DNA from: Nautilus pompilius
Lineage: Eukaryota > Mollusca > Cephalopoda > Nautilida > Nautilidae
Length of the DNA stretch: 64,000 nucleotides
Reading direction: 5' to 3'
Assembly: GCA_018389105.1 (NCBI GenBank)
Contig: JACATO010002731.1
Span: 434,001 to 498,000 of the forward strand
Below, in pieces: positions 61,801 through 64,000 of the stretch; positions within the stretch are counted from its first letter, which is position 1; every line of letters starts with the position of its first letter. The translations under genes were made by a program, and so were the position numbers. The notes below the pieces were generated by a model. It made no database searches, had not been told where the DNA came from, and saw only the letters and a list, made by a program, of their open reading frames with translations.

Positions 61801-64000
61801 TATGCGTTTCAAACATAATTTCAAGGGGTATACCAGATAGTGTTCCAATGGTCAACCCATGCGAATCTACACAGAGTCTGTCACATGGTGCTCGAGTAAA
61901 CCAGACCACAGATGTAGCTAAAACCAATGGTGACTTCCAAAAATTATTGAGCTTTCAGTAGAAAGCCAAGTGGAAAGATTTTTATTTTTAATTTATAGTT
62001 CATTCTTCTTGGCTTCATATTTGCAGATAGCTGATCTGCCAATTTAAAAAACAACAAACAAAAACTAAATAATTTTTAATGCGTTAAAAAGAGTTTTTTT
62101 TTTGAAGAATCTATAGCTGAACTAGAAAGCTGAAATTTCAAGAGCTTCTGAAATAATCTGAATTCTTGAGCACCATAAATATCCTTGACAACCAAACCTG
62201 CGCTGTTGGCCATTTTTTTTATTACTAATATGTAAACTGTTTGAGCAGCATACTCCAAAATTAAACTTTTTTTTAAAAAAAAACAAAAAATAAATTAAAG
62301 CAGTATGAGAGATGATAGCAATGTGAACCAGTTTAAGAAATCTTGGCAATGCCCCCTCCCATTTGTAAAAAACAGAGCAGCAGCCTCTTTTGAGTCATCA
62401 ACAACTAAACTTCAACAGCAAGCATGGTAAGAAGTTTTCACAACGAGATGACTGTTGTTCCTTTGCAATATACATAGTTTTTCGCTAAGCACTTGAATTT
62501 AACAGTTTTCCTCTCTGAGGAAATAACAAAATTGTAAAACATTATGATTACAAAGTAAATTAAAAAGTCTAATTTAAAAGTATAAATATTTGTTTTGATA
62601 TGTCTTTACTTTGGACCCATATAGAAGAATAGAATTTGAGAAAATGTTTTGCAAGGTACTCACAGAAGTGAATCCTTGACAAAACTAAAAGCAGACCCAG
62701 TTTCTTAAATGAAAGACAATGAGAAAACAATAAAAGAATTTTATTAAAAAACTAAGAGAGTCAGATGAAGGCTGGAATCCAATTAGGGAGATTTTATCCA
62801 CACCTGAAAGATTACTCACTTCTATCTACATAAAAAAAACTGGATATAGAACAAGAAAGTCTAATTCAAGAAATTCAGATCTTCAACACCAAAAAAGAAT
62901 CAATCACTGAAACGCTGCATGATGTAAAATATAGGTAGGCCCAGGAGTTAGTACAAAATATGAATAGAAAATAATCAAGATTACAAAACTTTACAAAATA
63001 CTGTTAGCAAAAATTCCAACAAAAACAAAACAAATGAAAGGAAAACAAACAATTACCTATTTAAACAATTTTGAACCTAAGAACTGAAAATTGTGCAATG
63101 GAGCCAGCACAGCACTTTATATTTCAGTATAAACTGAAATAAATGATGATGTAGTGTGCTAAGCTGATTTGGAGGCTCCTTGTTGCACTAATGAGCAAAG
63201 TGAGATTTTAATTCTTCTATCTCTGCAGTAAATGGCAGAATTATGCTTGCCAGAACTTTTACAGCAATACAACTACAAATGCCCTTAAAGTTGCAACATC
63301 AGTATCAGCATTGTGACTATCAGAAACAAAGTGATACTCATTTGTATATTTTCTTTTCATTACCAATGTAGAAAACAACCACAGAAACTAATCCTGATGC
63401 CAATAGAAAAAAGCAGCAAAAAGGAAAATAAACAAATTAGATAAATGAGATAGGGTGACTAACTCAAAACATTCTGAAGATGCTTATTAAGAAAAAAGGG
63501 CAGAGAACTGAAGATATCATCAAAAATGAACAAAATATTTGAAAAGAAAATTATTATTAAACATGTAAAAAATGGATTAAAAAGCAACAAAATTGCAGTG
63601 AGCTGATATTAGCCAAAATATATCTTCACATCTACAAGTGCTCGAGAAATAATAGAGATGGACCAGATGATACTTAAAGGGTGTTTTTTTTTTAAATTTA
63701 ATAAACTAAGGTTTGAGCATCTTTACCTGAAGCCTAGCTGTCATTTAGAGGGGGAAGAAAAAAAAAGAGTGTGTCTGGACAAAAAACAATAGCATGATTG
63801 ATAAGACTCAAGACTCCAGCCTCTAACATGGCACTTACCACAACAGGCTCACTCTGTCAATACACAACATGGTTTACAGTCAGCATAAAAACAAAAATAT
63901 TTCTCAAACTACTATCAATTAAACAACAATTTTTTCTTAAATTTCATGAAAAACAAACAAACAAACAGCAGAGTCACTGCAACAATGAGCAAGACTTCTA
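58875..64000 (-). other. scrib intron upstream of the PDZ2 exon
   Basis: AT-rich, with a more GC-balanced, unidentified stretch around 60640-61400. I searched the minus strand for a GLGFSIAGG-like PDZ loop and found none. Apart from the candidate microexon at 63839-63853 nothing is recognised. Confidence 0.6.
63839..63853 (-). CDS. candidate 15-nt microexon of scrib (PDZ2 loop)
   Basis: On the minus strand, fifteen bases encoding SEPVV are bounded by tattgacag and a consensus donor gtaagt. A ctgac branch-point-like sequence lies about 24 nt upstream of the acceptor. It is phase 0 and would join directly to the PDZ2 exon that begins AIYISRI. If used, it inserts five residues at the beta2-beta3 loop. 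The pyrimidine tract is weak and a site of this size can arise by chance, so this is a candidate only. Confidence 0.35.

Noticed and set aside
58875..63838. Search for the missing exon with the PDZ2 GLGF loop.
   Set aside because: No GLGFSIAGG-like coding segment was found on the minus strand, so it is assumed to lie beyond 64000.
1..64000. CRISPR arrays, bacterial operons, rRNA genes, intact tRNA genes, retroviral or LINE reverse transcriptase.
   Set aside because: None was seen; tRNA-like boxes occur only in SINE-type contexts, and no YxDD reverse-transcriptase motif in a coding context was recognised.

Overview
The window is AT-rich, intron-dominated animal DNA carrying the middle-to-3' part of one gene on the minus strand: a Scribble (LAP-family) polarity scaffold homolog. 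Eleven short exons between 58874 and 8017 can be placed to the base. They read through without a break: the second half of PDZ2, a long Ser/Thr/Pro/Gln linker, complete PDZ3, complete PDZ4, and a charged, coiled-coil-like tail. All eleven are multiples of three and lie in phase 0 (567 codons in total). The LRR region, PDZ1 and the first part of PDZ2 lie beyond the right edge. The stop codon was not found and may lie beyond the left edge. A 15-nt candidate microexon (63839-63853) would add five residues to the beta2-beta3 loop of PDZ2.

The rest is intron and, at the left, either intron or 3' flank. It is packed with dead transposons. Left part: a Tc1/mariner-type relic (490-1660), an unidentified coding-like patch (5390-5775), a Helitron helicase fragment (7183-7560) and a 460-bp hAT-type MITE with an 8-bp duplication (8286-8745). 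Middle: a second relic of the same Tc1/mariner family (16190-17350), and a tRNA-derived SINE (17592-19379) split by a 1,440-bp hAT element, both with target-site duplications. The 27.6-kb intron 20788-48376 holds a pogo-like element, a 50-bp tandem repeat, a Tc1 copy, a ZBED5/SCAND3-like hAT transposase and possible Tc1 debris. Right part: a 3,431-bp hAT element related to GTF2IRD2-type transposases (50353-53783), a mariner 3' half (55826-56400), a (TAT)n array and a SINE-like sequence.

The two GTF2IRD2-like hAT copies are parent and derivative. The 1.44-kb copy is the 3.43-kb copy with about 2 kb removed at a 3-bp microhomology. They sit in opposite orientation in two introns of the same gene.

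The organism is a bilaterian animal, probably an invertebrate (arthropod or mollusc), judged from Scribble divergence, long introns and the Tc1/mariner, hAT, pogo and Helitron mix. I cannot name the species. No bacterial genes, CRISPR arrays, rRNA genes or functional tRNA genes were seen. I found no wholly new multi-gene system. The most novel items are the candidate PDZ2 microexon, the nested SINE/hAT insertion and the hAT parent/derivative pair.
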